DNA from: Ralstonia pickettii
Lineage (GTDB): Bacteria > Pseudomonadota > Gammaproteobacteria > Burkholderiales > Burkholderiaceae
DNA: 64,000 nt
NCBI RefSeq assembly: GCF_001699815.1
Contig: NZ_MCGB01000039.1
Coordinates: 1-64,000 of the forward strand
Direction of reading: 5' to 3'
The notes beneath the pieces were generated by a model, which was given only the letters and a program-made list of their open reading frames with translations, was not told the origin of the DNA and searched no databases. The first letter of the stretch is position 1, and the number at the start of each line of letters is the position of its first letter. Positions 42,295 to 50,631 of this stretch are shown here, piece by piece. A program made the translations under genes and the position numbers.

Positions 42295-44016
42295 TTAACC
42301 CGCGTTTTCCATGCCCGGATTGCCCTCCATGCCGACAATGCGCGGCGTGTTCAGCGGCCTTGCGGTCACTTCGCGCTGGTCGCGCAGCCAGTCGGCCAGC
42401 ACGTCCCATACGGGGCGGCCGCCGGCCTTGCGGGCTTCGGGTGACACGGCGGCCCAGCCGGCCACCTTGTAGCGGCGGTCGGCGTCGATGGGCTTGCCGT
42501 CGCCCGGGCCTAAGCGCATGTCGGTAATGCGCTGGCCCATGGGCTTCATCGGGTCGATGGTGTAGCGCAGGCCGCCGGTGCGCACCATGTCGCCGCCCTG
42601 CTGGTAGTACGGGTCTGGGTTGAACAGGTTGTCGGCCACGTCTTCCAGCACGGTCTTGATGGTGGCGCCGGTCATCTCAGTCAGCGTGGTGGCCGGGTAC
42701 GTGATGGCAGTCTGGGCCATCAGCGCTTCCATGGTCAGGGCCTCGCCGGGCAGCAGCGTGGTGCCCCAGCGGAAGCCGGGCGAGAAGGCAATCTCGGCGC
42801 CCTGCGCGTGCATCAGCCCATCAACGATGAGCTGGTCGAACGTGCCGTTGAAGTTGCCGCGCCGGTACAGCAGGCCGCGGTTGGTGGCCAGCGTTTCGCC
42901 CAGCTTGTCTTTGTACGGCGCGCGCACGCGGTCAATCAGCGCCGTCATGGCGGGGTCGGGCGGCAGGAGGTCGGCAAACACGGGCAGCAACGTATAGCGG
43001 ATGTCGCGCACGGTGCCGCCGCGCACATCCAGATCGAGCACGCTGACAAACTTGCCGTTGGCGCCCGCGTTGGTGACGAGCGTCACACCGCCCGGGTTGC
43101 TGACCTTGACGGGCGCGGGCACGGCATCGTGCGTATGCCCGCCCAGGATGGCATCCAACCCGCGCACGCGCGAGGCGAGCTTCAGGTCGACATCCATGCC
43201 GTTGTGCGACAGCAGCACAACCACCTTGGCGCCCTTGCCGCGCGCCTCGTCAATCATCTTCTGCAGCCGTTCTTCCTGAATGCCGAAGGTCCAGTCGGGC
43301 GTGAAATCGGCCGGGTGCGCGATCGGCGTGTACGGAAACGCCTGCCCGATGATGGCGACCGGCACGCCGTTCAGCTCGCGCAGCACATACGGGTCGAACA
43401 CCGGATCACCAAAGTCGGCGGTCTGGATGTTCTGCGCGACAAAGGCGACCTTGTTCTTGAAATCGTGATCGACCACGTGGCGCACTCGGTCGGCGCCGTA
43501 GGTCATTTCCCAGTGCGGGGTCATGACGTCCACGCCCAGCGCGAGGGCGGCGTCGACCATGTCCTGGCCGTTGGTCCACAGCGCGGTGGCGGAGCCCTGC
43601 CAGGTGTCGCCGCCGTCCAGCAGCAGCGCATTCGGGCGCGTGGCGCGCAGCCGCTTGATGAGCGTGGCCAGGTGGGCAAAGCCGCCCATGCGGCCGTAGC
43701 GGCGCGCGGCCTCGGTAAAGTCGAGCGACGTGAGCGCGTGCGCGGCGCGCGAGCCCGGCGCAATGCCGTAACGCTTGAGCAGCGCGTGCCCGACCAGATG
43801 CGGCGGCTGCCCGGCCCATTGCGCCACGCCGAGGTTGACGTTGGGCTCGCGGTATTCGATGGGCAGCAACTGCGCGTGGCAGTCGGTGAAGTGCAGCAGG
43901 TGGACGTTGCCGAAACGGGGTACGTCGTAGCTGAACGTATCTGCGTGGGCGTCGGTCAGGCGCAGGCCGGCGGCTGCGGCAATCGCCAGGGCTTGAACGA
44001 ATTCGCGGCGGTTCAT
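42295..44016 (-). CDS. soxB: Thiosulfohydrolase SoxB
   Basis: 573 residues; the ATG at 44016 overlaps the stop of the thioredoxin gene (ATGA). A Tat signal with twin arginines (MNRREFVQALAIAAAAG) directs the folded enzyme to the periplasm. Metallophosphatase/5'-nucleotidase-type metal motifs: HFTDCHAQLLP (Asp-x-His), LLDGGDTWQGS, VLLSHNGMDVD, and LGGHTHDAVP. SoxB is the dimanganese enzyme that releases sulfate from the SoxY-bound thiosulfate adduct. It is the last gene of the Sox cluster. Confidence 0.96.
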   Translation of the reverse strand: MNRREFVQALAIAAAAGLRLTDAHADTFSYDVPRFGNVHLLHFTDCHAQLLPIEYREPNVNLGVAQWAGQPPHLVGHALLKRYGIAPGSRAAHALTSLDFTEAARRYGRMGGFAHLATLIKRLRATRPNALLLDGGDTWQGSATALWTNGQDMVDAALALGVDVMTPHWEMTYGADRVRHVVDHDFKNKVAFVAQNIQTADFGDPVFDPYVLRELNGVPVAIIGQAFPYTPIAHPADFTPDWTFGIQEERLQKMIDEARGKGAKVVVLLSHNGMDVDLKLASRVRGLDAILGGHTHDAVPAPVKVSNPGGVTLVTNAGANGKFVSVLDLDVRGGTVRDIRYTLLPVFADLLPPDPAMTALIDRVRAPYKDKLGETLATNRGLLYRRGNFNGTFDQLIVDGLMHAQGAEIAFSPGFRWGTTLLPGEALTMEALMAQTAITYPATTLTEMTGATIKTVLEDVADNLFNPDPYYQQGGDMVRTGGLRYTIDPMKPMGQRITDMRLGPGDGKPIDADRRYKVAGWAAVSPEARKAGGRPVWDVLADWLRDQREVTARPLNTPRIVGMEGNPGMENAG

Positions 44017-44510
44017 TGCTTGGGGTTGTGTGCGTAGCGTGCGAGGTCGGCCACGTCGTCTTCCAGCATCTCGCCGACTTCCTTGCGCACCACGCGGCCC
44101 TTGGCGTCGAGCACGAGCAGTTCGGGCAGGCCCTTGCGCGGGCCGGTGGCGGCGCACAGCGCGTCGGTTTCCATCGTCACCGGAAAGGTGAAGCCGCGCT
44201 TGGCGACGTAGTCCTTCGCAAGCTGCGGGTTGGCGTCGATGCTGATGGTAAGGATGCGCAGGTCCGTGCCGCGCGTGGCGTCATACAGCTTTTGCAGGCG
44301 CGGATTCTGCAGCGCGCAGAACGGGCACCACGATGCCCACGTGGCGATGATGACGGGGTGCCCGCGCCACGCATCGCCCGGCACGCGCGTGCCGTCGAGC
44401 AGCTGCACGTCGGGCAGCGCCGCCACGTCGCCCACTTCGACGGCCTGCGCGGTGCTGGCAACGAGCACCATTGCCGCCGTCCACATCAGGAACCGTCGAA
44501 GCGTACGCAT
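44013..44510 (-). CDS. Periplasmic thioredoxin-like protein (SoxW/TlpA type)
   Basis: 165 residues with signal peptide MRTLRRFLMWTAAMVLVASTAQA. The redox motif WASWCPFCALQNPRLQKLY (CPFC ~62-65) lies in a TlpA/ResA-like thioredoxin fold (DLRILTISIDANPQLAKDYVAKRGFTFPV). Located between soxX and soxB, overlapping soxB by 4 bases, it probably keeps SoxY or a cytochrome reduced, as proposed for SoxW. The exact role is inferred from context. Confidence 0.87.
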   Translation of the reverse strand: MRTLRRFLMWTAAMVLVASTAQAVEVGDVAALPDVQLLDGTRVPGDAWRGHPVIIATWASWCPFCALQNPRLQKLYDATRGTDLRILTISIDANPQLAKDYVAKRGFTFPVTMETDALCAATGPRKGLPELLVLDAKGRVVRKEVGEMLEDDVADLARYAHNPKQ

Positions 44511-44514
44511 GGCG

Positions 44515-45177
44515 TTACTGGTTCACGGGCGAGGCCGGGTCGAACAACAGCGCCATCACATCGCGAATCTGCTGCTCGGTCAGGATGCCCTTGTGCCCGA
44601 AGCGCGGCATGTTGGAGCACGCCGCATACGCGTTGGAGTTGTAGATCTTGCCCCACGTGTAGCGCAGGATCGCCTCAGAATCGCCGCGCAGCTTGCCGTA
44701 CTGGTACAGCGACGGGCCGATGGTGCCGTACGACACTTCGTCTTTCGACAGGCGGTGGCAGGCATAGCAGTTGGCACCGTTCGCGCCGCCGGCCGGGTCG
44801 GAAAACTGCATGCCGCGGCCGCTCTGCGCGGTCTTCTCGCCTTCCTTCCAGTCGCCCAGCCAGGTGTTGTCAGCCGGGTAGTGGATGGTCTTGAATTGCG
44901 CGTCTTCCAGCTTCTTGGCAACTGCTGCGGGCACGGCGTTGCGGTCGGCAAACTGGCTGCAGATCTTCTGCACGTCGTCGCGGTCGGTCACGCCTTCGAC
45001 GGTGGCCGGGCCTTTGGAGACAAAGCTCTCGTGGATGGCCTTGGCGAGTGCCGCGTCGGCCTTGGCATCGGGCTTGGGTGCGGTTACGCCCTTGGCGGTG
45101 GCGTCCGCTGCGTGCGCCGTGCCGGCAGCCAGGGCCAGTGTCAGCGCCGTCAGAACGATGGGGGTCAGTCGGGTCAT
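44515..45177 (-). CDS. soxX: Sulfur-oxidation c-type cytochrome SoxX
   Basis: 220 residues from the ATG at 45177 (GAGG upstream). Signal peptide to AHA. One heme-binding CxxCH in GANCYACHRLSKDEVSYGTIGPSLYQYG, with the distal Met in a later SNMPRFGHKG. An N-terminal extension of ~60 charged residues precedes the cytochrome domain, as in longer SoxX proteins. SoxXA couples thiosulfate to the carrier protein SoxYZ with reduction of heme. It is adjacent to soxA, 16 bases apart. Confidence 0.94.
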   Translation of the reverse strand: MTRLTPIVLTALTLALAAGTAHAADATAKGVTAPKPDAKADAALAKAIHESFVSKGPATVEGVTDRDDVQKICSQFADRNAVPAAVAKKLEDAQFKTIHYPADNTWLGDWKEGEKTAQSGRGMQFSDPAGGANGANCYACHRLSKDEVSYGTIGPSLYQYGKLRGDSEAILRYTWGKIYNSNAYAACSNMPRFGHKGILTEQQIRDVMALLFDPASPVNQ

Positions 45178-45193
45178 GCGTGGCCTCATCGTG

Positions 45194-46015
45194 TCATCGT
45201 TTGATGGACGGCGCGTCCATCTTGCCGCCGTTGGCGTTGCGGGCGAGGAACATCTCCAGCGCGGTAATCACCTCGCTGCCGTAGAGCGGTTCCGGAAAGC
45301 GCTGCTGGCGCAGGCAGTCGTACAGGCGGTGCTGCATCGTGCGTACCTCTCCCTGCGAGACGCGATAACCGGGCCATGTGGAATACGCAAAGCGCGCGCC
45401 GTCGGCGGTCAGCAAGTCAGGCAACTCCTGCAGGCGGATGCGCAAACCCGGCTGGGCATGGCACGTGGCGCAGGCAAAGTCGTACGCGCCGCCGCGGTAG
45501 AAGAACATGCGCCGGCCGAGTTCGTACACGCGCTTTTCTTCGGGGTGGGCGAGCGGAATGTCGATGGCCGCGCCCCGCGATTCCGAAGCCACGTACGCCA
45601 TCAGCCGTTCAATGTCCGACGCCTTGCCGGGCGACGAGAACGGGCGCGCCGATGCCTCTTCCTTGGTCAGCCCTTGCAGCGTCATGCGGCAATGCATGAG
45701 GCGCTGTTCGGCGTCCATCACGCGGCCGGTGTCTTTGAAGAAGCGCGGCAGCTTGGCGTAGGCGCCCTTCACCACGCCGGGGCCCAGGCCCAGGTCGCAC
45801 GCTTCGAGCGAGGCCTGCTTGGGGCCGGCGGGCTTCTTCCAGAGTTCTTCGCCGGCGGCTTCCCAGAGTTCGGCCGGGTTGCCGTCGGCCAGCATCTCGC
45901 GGTACTGCGCGATGCCGGCGGCGGTGCTGTCCTTGGCGTCCTGCGCGGATGCCATGACGGCGCTGCCGGCAACCCACGCCGCAGCCAGCACCATCGTCCA
46001 TGTCTTGTGTTTCAC
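45194..46015 (-). CDS. soxA: L-cysteine S-thiosulfotransferase subunit SoxA
   Basis: 273 residues with signal peptide to ASA-Q. A single heme motif CATCH lies in YDFACATCHAQPGLRIRL. The active-site Cys (persulfide ligand) is in RLYDCLRQQRFPEPLY, as in all SoxA. The first heme site of diheme SoxA is missing; instead two isolated cysteines (EACDLGLG, LMHCRMT) may form a disulfide, as in monoheme SoxA. With SoxX it attaches thiosulfate to SoxY. Confidence 0.95.
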   Translation of the reverse strand: MKHKTWTMVLAAAWVAGSAVMASAQDAKDSTAAGIAQYREMLADGNPAELWEAAGEELWKKPAGPKQASLEACDLGLGPGVVKGAYAKLPRFFKDTGRVMDAEQRLMHCRMTLQGLTKEEASARPFSSPGKASDIERLMAYVASESRGAAIDIPLAHPEEKRVYELGRRMFFYRGGAYDFACATCHAQPGLRIRLQELPDLLTADGARFAYSTWPGYRVSQGEVRTMQHRLYDCLRQQRFPEPLYGSEVITALEMFLARNANGGKMDAPSIKR

Positions 46016-46034
46016 GGTCCCCTCCGTGGGTCGC

Positions 46035-46490
46035 CTACGGTTTGATATAGGCGAAACCTTCTTCCTGCTGCAAGCGGGTGATTTCCACCACGCCGGCCGG
46101 CACCACCTTGGCTTCGAGCAGCAGCTTGTCTTCCGGCACCTTGAAGGCCATCAGCGAGTTGTGGCACACGCGAAACTCCACGCCCATGCTGGCCAGCGCG
46201 GCCACGGGCGCATCAAACGGGCGCCCCTGCGCATCCTTGGCGCCTTCAACGAGGAAGTCGATGCCGTGGCCCAGCGCCACCACCACGATCTTCGTGCCGG
46301 GTGCGCCGTTCAGGTGGTTGCGCAGGTTGCCGATGGCGCGCACAGCCTGGTCGATGCCTTCGCTCAACTGGTAGACCACCTTGTAGCGGGCACCGCCGCC
46401 GCCAGCGCGCGGGGCGTTCTGGGCAGCGGCCTTGCCGGCCACGCCCAAGGCCGCCAGCGCGGCGGTCACACGAAAGAAGCTGCGTCGCAT
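46035..46490 (-). CDS. DsrE/DsrF-family periplasmic protein in the Sox cluster
   Basis: 151 residues. A Tat-like or Sec signal (MRRSFFRVTAALAALGVAGKAAA) precedes a DsrE fold: YKVVYQLSEGIDQAVRAIGNLRNHLNGAPGTKIVVVALGHGIDFL ... ASMGVEFRVCHNSLMAFKVPEDKLLLEAKVVPAGVVEITRLQQEEGFAYIKP. The single Cys in FRVCHNSL matches the sulfur-carrying Cys of DsrE-type proteins. Such periplasmic proteins often accompany sox genes and may carry sulfane sulfur or regulate the pathway. Confidence 0.85.
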   Translation of the reverse strand: MRRSFFRVTAALAALGVAGKAAAQNAPRAGGGGARYKVVYQLSEGIDQAVRAIGNLRNHLNGAPGTKIVVVALGHGIDFLVEGAKDAQGRPFDAPVAALASMGVEFRVCHNSLMAFKVPEDKLLLEAKVVPAGVVEITRLQQEEGFAYIKP

Positions 46491-46506
46491 TTGGGCCTCC
46501 GGGGGC

Positions 46507-46818
46507 TTACTGGATAGACGTTTCGTCGGTGCGCTTGTCGCCGTGGTTGTCGACCCACGTGACCGTCACCTTGTCGCCCTTGGCGCCGCCCTTGAACTTG
46601 AAGTTGAGGAACGGATCTTTCGACACGGCCGGGCCGAACTGCGCGTCGAGCACGGTCTTGCCGCTGTGCTGCACCGTCACGTTGGTGATGTGCCAGGCGG
46701 GCACGACCTTGCCGGACGCGTCTTTGCGCTGGCCGGTTTCCATGTCGTGCTTCATCAGGATCTTCACGTCGGTGGTGCCGCCGTTTTCCATTGCGCGAAT
46801 GCGCATCGGGTCAGCCAT
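46507..46818 (-). CDS. soxZ: Thiosulfate-oxidation carrier subunit SoxZ
   Basis: 103 residues, no signal peptide; SoxZ is exported bound to SoxY. MADPMRIRAMENGGTTDVKILMKHDMETGQRKDASGKVVPAWHITNVTV and GGAKGDKVTVTWVDNHGDKRTDETSIQ are the conserved SoxZ beta-sandwich sequence. It forms the SoxYZ heterodimer carrying the sulfur substrate on SoxY. It directly follows soxY, 18 bases apart. Confidence 0.96.
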   Translation of the reverse strand: MADPMRIRAMENGGTTDVKILMKHDMETGQRKDASGKVVPAWHITNVTVQHSGKTVLDAQFGPAVSKDPFLNFKFKGGAKGDKVTVTWVDNHGDKRTDETSIQ

Positions 46819-46836
46819 GGTGTGTTCTCCTGAGGT

Positions 46837-47307
46837 TTAACCGCCGCAGCCACCAAGGGTGACCTTCACTTCCTTGCTCGCCAGCACCCATTTGCCGTTG
46901 GCGCGCACGGCGGCGTAGACCGTTGAGGTCTCGCCCATCTTCACGCGCGTGCTCACAAACGGGTCGGTGCCGGCCGGAATGGCGAACGTTGCGGCCAGCG
47001 TGTTCGGGTTCTTTTCGACCAGGATGGCGATAAGGTCGGTGCCGGGCAGCGTGCTGGTCACGACCAGTGGCACCACGGCGCCGTTCTCAGCAATGTCCGG
47101 TGCGGTGAGCTGGATGCCGGCGCCGCCCTTCTCCACCGCGCCACCGCCCAGTTGCTTGAGCACGTCGTTCACGCCCTTCACGGCAAAGGCGGCCTTGTTC
47201 CACTCGGCCGCCTGGGCCGGCGTGGCAATGCCGGCGGACACCAGCAGTGCCATCATGGCGCCGGCGCGCAGCACGTCGCGGCGGCCCAGGTTGATTGCGT
47301 CGTTCAT
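46837..47307 (-). CDS. soxY: Thiosulfate-oxidation carrier protein SoxY
   Basis: 156 residues. Tat signal LGRRDVLRAGAMMALLVSAGIATPAQA. The mature domain ends KEVKVTLGGCGG, the swinging-arm C-terminus whose Cys carries thiosulfate and its oxidation products between SoxXA, SoxB and other enzymes. It co-exports SoxZ. It follows a cytochrome c gene by 10 bases; the row runs cytochrome c, soxY, soxZ, DsrE, soxA, soxX. Confidence 0.96.
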   Translation of the reverse strand: MNDAINLGRRDVLRAGAMMALLVSAGIATPAQAAEWNKAAFAVKGVNDVLKQLGGGAVEKGGAGIQLTAPDIAENGAVVPLVVTSTLPGTDLIAILVEKNPNTLAATFAIPAGTDPFVSTRVKMGETSTVYAAVRANGKWVLASKEVKVTLGGCGG

Positions 47308-47317
47308 CGTCCGTTCC

Positions 47318-47665
47318 TCACTTGGCCGGGGCGCCCGCGAGCACCCAGTCGATCACGGTTTTCAGATCGGCATCGGCAATCTTCGGGTTGGCCGGCATCG
47401 GGATCTGGCCCCAGTTGCCCATGCCGCCTTCGCGCACCTTCTTGATGAGCTTGGCTTGCGCGCCGGCATCGCCCTTGTACTTGGCGGCAACGTCCTGGTA
47501 GGCCGGGCCGACGAGCTTGCGGTCGACGGCGTGGCAGCCCATGCAGGCGTTCTGGTTGGCGATGGACAAGGCGCGGGCAGCATCAACGGCAGCCAGGGCG
47601 GGCGTGGCGGACAGCGCCAGGCCGGCCAGCACCGCCGCAGCCGCGAGCGTGGGGGCGAACTTCAT
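47318..47665 (-). CDS. Small c-type cytochrome (c551/c552 type)
   Basis: 115 residues from the ATG at 47665 (TGGAG upstream). Signal peptide to ALA. Heme motif CMGCH in NQNACMGCHAVDRKLVGPAYQDVAAKYKG, with the axial Met in NWGQIPMPANPKIADADLKTVIDWVL, the arrangement of cytochrome c551/c8. It likely accepts electrons from SoxXA or the flavocytochrome and passes them to the terminal oxidase. First gene of the soxY-B transcript. Confidence 0.9.
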   Translation of the reverse strand: MKFAPTLAAAAVLAGLALSATPALAAVDAARALSIANQNACMGCHAVDRKLVGPAYQDVAAKYKGDAGAQAKLIKKVREGGMGNWGQIPMPANPKIADADLKTVIDWVLAGAPAK

Positions 47666-47785
47666 GTGGTCTCCAGAAGACGAGGCTGCCCGCATGCGTG
47701 TGCGGGCGAAATGGCGGGAATCGGACCCGGTATTGTGCCCGAAACAGGCCAAATCCTATGTCGCCCGCAAATGTCGCCCGCAAAG

Positions 47786-47815
47786 CAAAACGCCCGGTAC
47801 TTTTCGGCCCGGGCG
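47786..47815 (-). terminator. Terminator of the EamA transporter gene
   Basis: CGCCCGG / CCGGGCG with an 11-base loop, followed on the minus strand by TTTTGCTTT. It separates the transporter from the cytochrome-soxY transcript. Confidence 0.8.
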
Positions 47816-47838
47816 CTGGTTTGATGGGGATGCGGCGA

Positions 47839-48726
47839 TCAGGCCATCGCCCGCCGCGCCGCCAGCCGGCCGCCAAACACGTTGAGCAGCAGCCCGGCCA
47901 TCACCACGGCGCCGCCCAGCCATTGGGCCGGCACCAGGCGCTCGCCCAGCAGCACGGCCGCCGACACCAGCCCCACCACCGGCACCAGCAGCGTGAGCGG
48001 CGCAACCTGGCTGGCCGCGTAGCGCGCCAGCAGGCGGCTCCACAGGCTGTAGCCGAAGATGGTGGCGCCAAAGGACAGGTAGACGATCGCGCCGATGCTC
48101 GACGCGCTGATGTTCGCCAGGCTGTGCGCAATCTGCTCCGGCCCCTCCAGCCAGTACGACAGCAGGAAGAACGGAACCGGCGGGATGGCCGCACCCCACA
48201 CCACCAGGCTCACCACATTCACCGGCCCGATCCGCTTGGTGACGATGTTGCCGCTGGCCCACGAAAACGCCGCGCACAGCGTCAGCAAGAAGCCGGCGGT
48301 GGTCATGCCCGTGACCGAGCCGCCGCCCGCCATGCCGATAGCGGCCAACCCGCCCGCGGCCACCGCCATGCCGGCCAGATGGAACCAGCGGATCGGCTCG
48401 CGCAGCACGATGGCGGCAATCGTCAGCGTAAAGAACGCCTGCGACTGCAGCACCAGCGAGGCCAGCCCCGCCGGCATGCCCACATACATGGCGGAGAACA
48501 GGAACGCGAACTGCCCGAAGCTGATGGTGGCGCCGTAAGCCACCAGCCACTTGAGCGCAATCTTTGGGCGTGGCACGAACAGCACAGCCGGGAAGGCGAC
48601 CAGCGCAAAGCGCAGCGCACCCAGCAGCATGGGCGGCACGCCGTGCAGGCCCACCTTGATGACGACGAAGTTGACGCCCCACACCAGCACAACGGTCAGG
48701 GCCAGCAGCAGATCCTTGGGAGACAT
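47839..48726 (-). CDS. EamA/DMT-family transporter
   Basis: 295 residues, about ten membrane spans in two repeats of the EamA domain. MSPKDLLLALTVVLVWGVNFVVIKVGLHGVPPMLLGALRFALVAF is the typical first repeat; the second starts near FLLTLCAAFSWASGNIVTKRIG, ending LLLNVFGGRLAARRA. An inner-membrane metabolite exporter or importer. It splits the flavocytochrome pair from the cytochrome-soxYZ genes, has its own terminator, and may be unrelated to sulfur oxidation or may move sulfur compounds. Confidence 0.88.
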   Translation of the reverse strand: MSPKDLLLALTVVLVWGVNFVVIKVGLHGVPPMLLGALRFALVAFPAVLFVPRPKIALKWLVAYGATISFGQFAFLFSAMYVGMPAGLASLVLQSQAFFTLTIAAIVLREPIRWFHLAGMAVAAGGLAAIGMAGGGSVTGMTTAGFLLTLCAAFSWASGNIVTKRIGPVNVVSLVVWGAAIPPVPFFLLSYWLEGPEQIAHSLANISASSIGAIVYLSFGATIFGYSLWSRLLARYAASQVAPLTLLVPVVGLVSAAVLLGERLVPAQWLGGAVVMAGLLLNVFGGRLAARRAMA

Positions 48727-48851
48727 GATGATCGGAAGGTTCGGACGGCCGCCCGTGCGGCCACATGACGCACTGTAGGCGCGGGCCGCTTACACGACTT
48801 GCACAATCTTGCGCATTGTTTGTGCCCGGGGCCGCACCTTCCGCCTGACAT

Positions 48852-50144
48852 TCAACCGAGCATGTCCGACCAGATGGCGCGGCTCCAGCCTTGCGCCAGC
48901 TTGCCCTCCGCTGCGGAAGGCACGTCGGAAAGCCCGCCGGCGCCGGGCACCGTCACCATGGTGTGCTCGGTCGCGTCGTAACGGTGGACGGTTGCCACGT
49001 GCATGGCCTCGTCGGGCGTGGCAAAGCTGTAGCAGGTGTTGGTGTACAGCGGTGACGCATCGGGCGCGTGCCCGGCCAGCATCGCCACCACGGCGGCGGC
49101 GGCCACCTTGCCGTGCTGATTGGCCATGTGGCCCGACTTGGGCATCAGCGGCGCGGTCTGGATGGCATCGCCAATCACATGCACGCCCGGCGCCACCTTG
49201 GATTCAAACGACAGGAAGTCCACTTCGCACCAGCGCCCGTTGGCCGTCGCCAACCCGGCTTGCACGGCAATCGCCCCGGCGCGCTGCGGCGGGATCAGGT
49301 TGACGACATCGGCCTGCACGTCGTCCTGCACATCGAACTTGAGCACGCGGCCCGTGGCATCGATGTCGACGGCGTTGTATTGCGGGCGATATTCGATGTG
49401 CTGTGGATAACGCTCTGCCCACACGCGCTTGAACAGCGCCCCCTTGGACGTGACGTCGTCGTTGGCATCGAGGATGAGCACGCGCGAATCGGGCTTGGCG
49501 CGCTGCAGCCAGTTGGCGATCAGGCACGCACGCTCGTACGGCGCGGGCGGGCAGCGGTATGGCGCCAGCGGAATGCTGATCGCCACCGTGCCGCCGTTGG
49601 GCATGGCTTCGAGCCGATGGCGCAGCGCCAGCGTCTGCACGCCGGCCTTCCATGCGTGCGGCGCCTGCGCCGCGGTGGCCGCATTGGCGAGACCCGGGAT
49701 GGCTCCGGGCACGAAATCGATGCCGGGCGAGAGGATCAGCCGGTCGTAATCAAGCGTGCCGCCGCCTGCCAGCCGCACCTGCTTGGCGCCAGGGTCGATG
49801 GCCGATGCGCGGTCGCGCACCCACCGCACGCCGTGGCGCTCGACCAGCGCGTCATACGGCACGGTGATCGACGCCATGTCACGGTCGCCCGACAGCACGA
49901 GATTCGACAGCGGGCATGAGACGAACGCGGCGTTCGGCTCGACCAGCGTCACGTCGACATGGCCGCCGGAAAACACGCGCACATACTTGGCAGCCGTCGC
50001 GCCGCCGTAGCCGCCGCCAACCACTACAACGCGCGCATTGCGCACACCCGACAGCGAAGCGCATGCGGCCAGCGGCCCGGCAAGCGCAGTTGCCCCGAGC
50101 GCACGCAGGAGTGCGCGTCGATCCTTGCGCAGCCGTTCGCTCAT
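48852..50144 (-). CDS. fccB: Flavocytochrome c sulfide dehydrogenase flavoprotein (FccB/SoxF)
   Basis: 430 residues. N-terminal RKDRRALLRALGATALAGPLAACAS is a Tat signal with a lipobox-like end. FAD-binding VVVVGGGYGGATAAKYVR follows. The redox cysteines of the family are in AFVSCPLSNLVLSG and NTCYSFATPDEAMHVATVHRYD, with APYRCPPAPYERACLIANWL between. The C-terminal FCSD domain is complete. It oxidises sulfide to sulfane sulfur in the periplasm and passes electrons to the overlapping cytochrome subunit (ATGA overlap). Confidence 0.94.
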   Translation of the reverse strand: MSERLRKDRRALLRALGATALAGPLAACASLSGVRNARVVVVGGGYGGATAAKYVRVFSGGHVDVTLVEPNAAFVSCPLSNLVLSGDRDMASITVPYDALVERHGVRWVRDRASAIDPGAKQVRLAGGGTLDYDRLILSPGIDFVPGAIPGLANAATAAQAPHAWKAGVQTLALRHRLEAMPNGGTVAISIPLAPYRCPPAPYERACLIANWLQRAKPDSRVLILDANDDVTSKGALFKRVWAERYPQHIEYRPQYNAVDIDATGRVLKFDVQDDVQADVVNLIPPQRAGAIAVQAGLATANGRWCEVDFLSFESKVAPGVHVIGDAIQTAPLMPKSGHMANQHGKVAAAAVVAMLAGHAPDASPLYTNTCYSFATPDEAMHVATVHRYDATEHTMVTVPGAGGLSDVPSAAEGKLAQGWSRAIWSDMLG

Positions 50145-50497
50145 GGCGCCTCCTGCGGTTGGCGCGACAGCCAGCCGGCAATGGCGGCGATCTGCGCATC
50201 GTCATAACCGCGGGCGATCTGGCCCATCACCGTGGAGGGGCGCGCGCCGCTGCGAAAGGCTTGCATGGTGTCGATCAGCTCGGCCTGCGAGCGACCGGTC
50301 AGCGGCGGCAACGTCTGCGCGGGGAGCTTGGCGCCAGGGGCGGTATCGGCGTGATGGCAGCTGGCGCACGTGGCAGCCCAGGTGCGGGCCTGCAGATTGG
50401 TGGGGGGATGATCGGCCGCATGGGCCACATCGGGCGCAGGGGCCGTAAGCAGCGCCGCAAGCAGTGCTGCGGCGGCAGGGCGGTGGACGACGGGCAT
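50141..50497 (-). CDS. fccA: Sulfide dehydrogenase cytochrome c subunit (FccA/SoxE)
   Basis: 118 residues with signal peptide to AHA. One heme site CASCH in RTWAATCASCHHADTAPGAKLPAQTLPPLTGRSQAELIDTMQAFRSGARPSTVMGQIARGYDDAQIAAIAGWL, with the axial Met in STVMGQIA. This is the monoheme form of the flavocytochrome c subunit; its gene overlaps fccB by 4 bases. It carries electrons from sulfide oxidation to the respiratory chain. Confidence 0.92.
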   Translation of the reverse strand: MPVVHRPAAAALLAALLTAPAPDVAHAADHPPTNLQARTWAATCASCHHADTAPGAKLPAQTLPPLTGRSQAELIDTMQAFRSGARPSTVMGQIARGYDDAQIAAIAGWLSRQPQEAP

Positions 50498-50576
50498 CGG
50501 GGGGGCTGCGAAGTCGCGGGAGCGTCATACGCTAACACGCACGGCCGGCCATGCGCCCTGTGATGCGTGCAGCCAA

Positions 50577-50604
50577 CAAAAAACGCAGCGCGGTGCCTGC
50601 GTTT
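50577..50604 (-). terminator. Terminator of the dolP gene
   Basis: AAACGCAG / CTGCGTTT stem with an 8-base loop and TTTTTTG on the minus strand, 28 bases after the stop. Confidence 0.85.
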
Positions 50605-50631
50605 CTTGCGATGCGGTGTGGCCGCGCTGGC

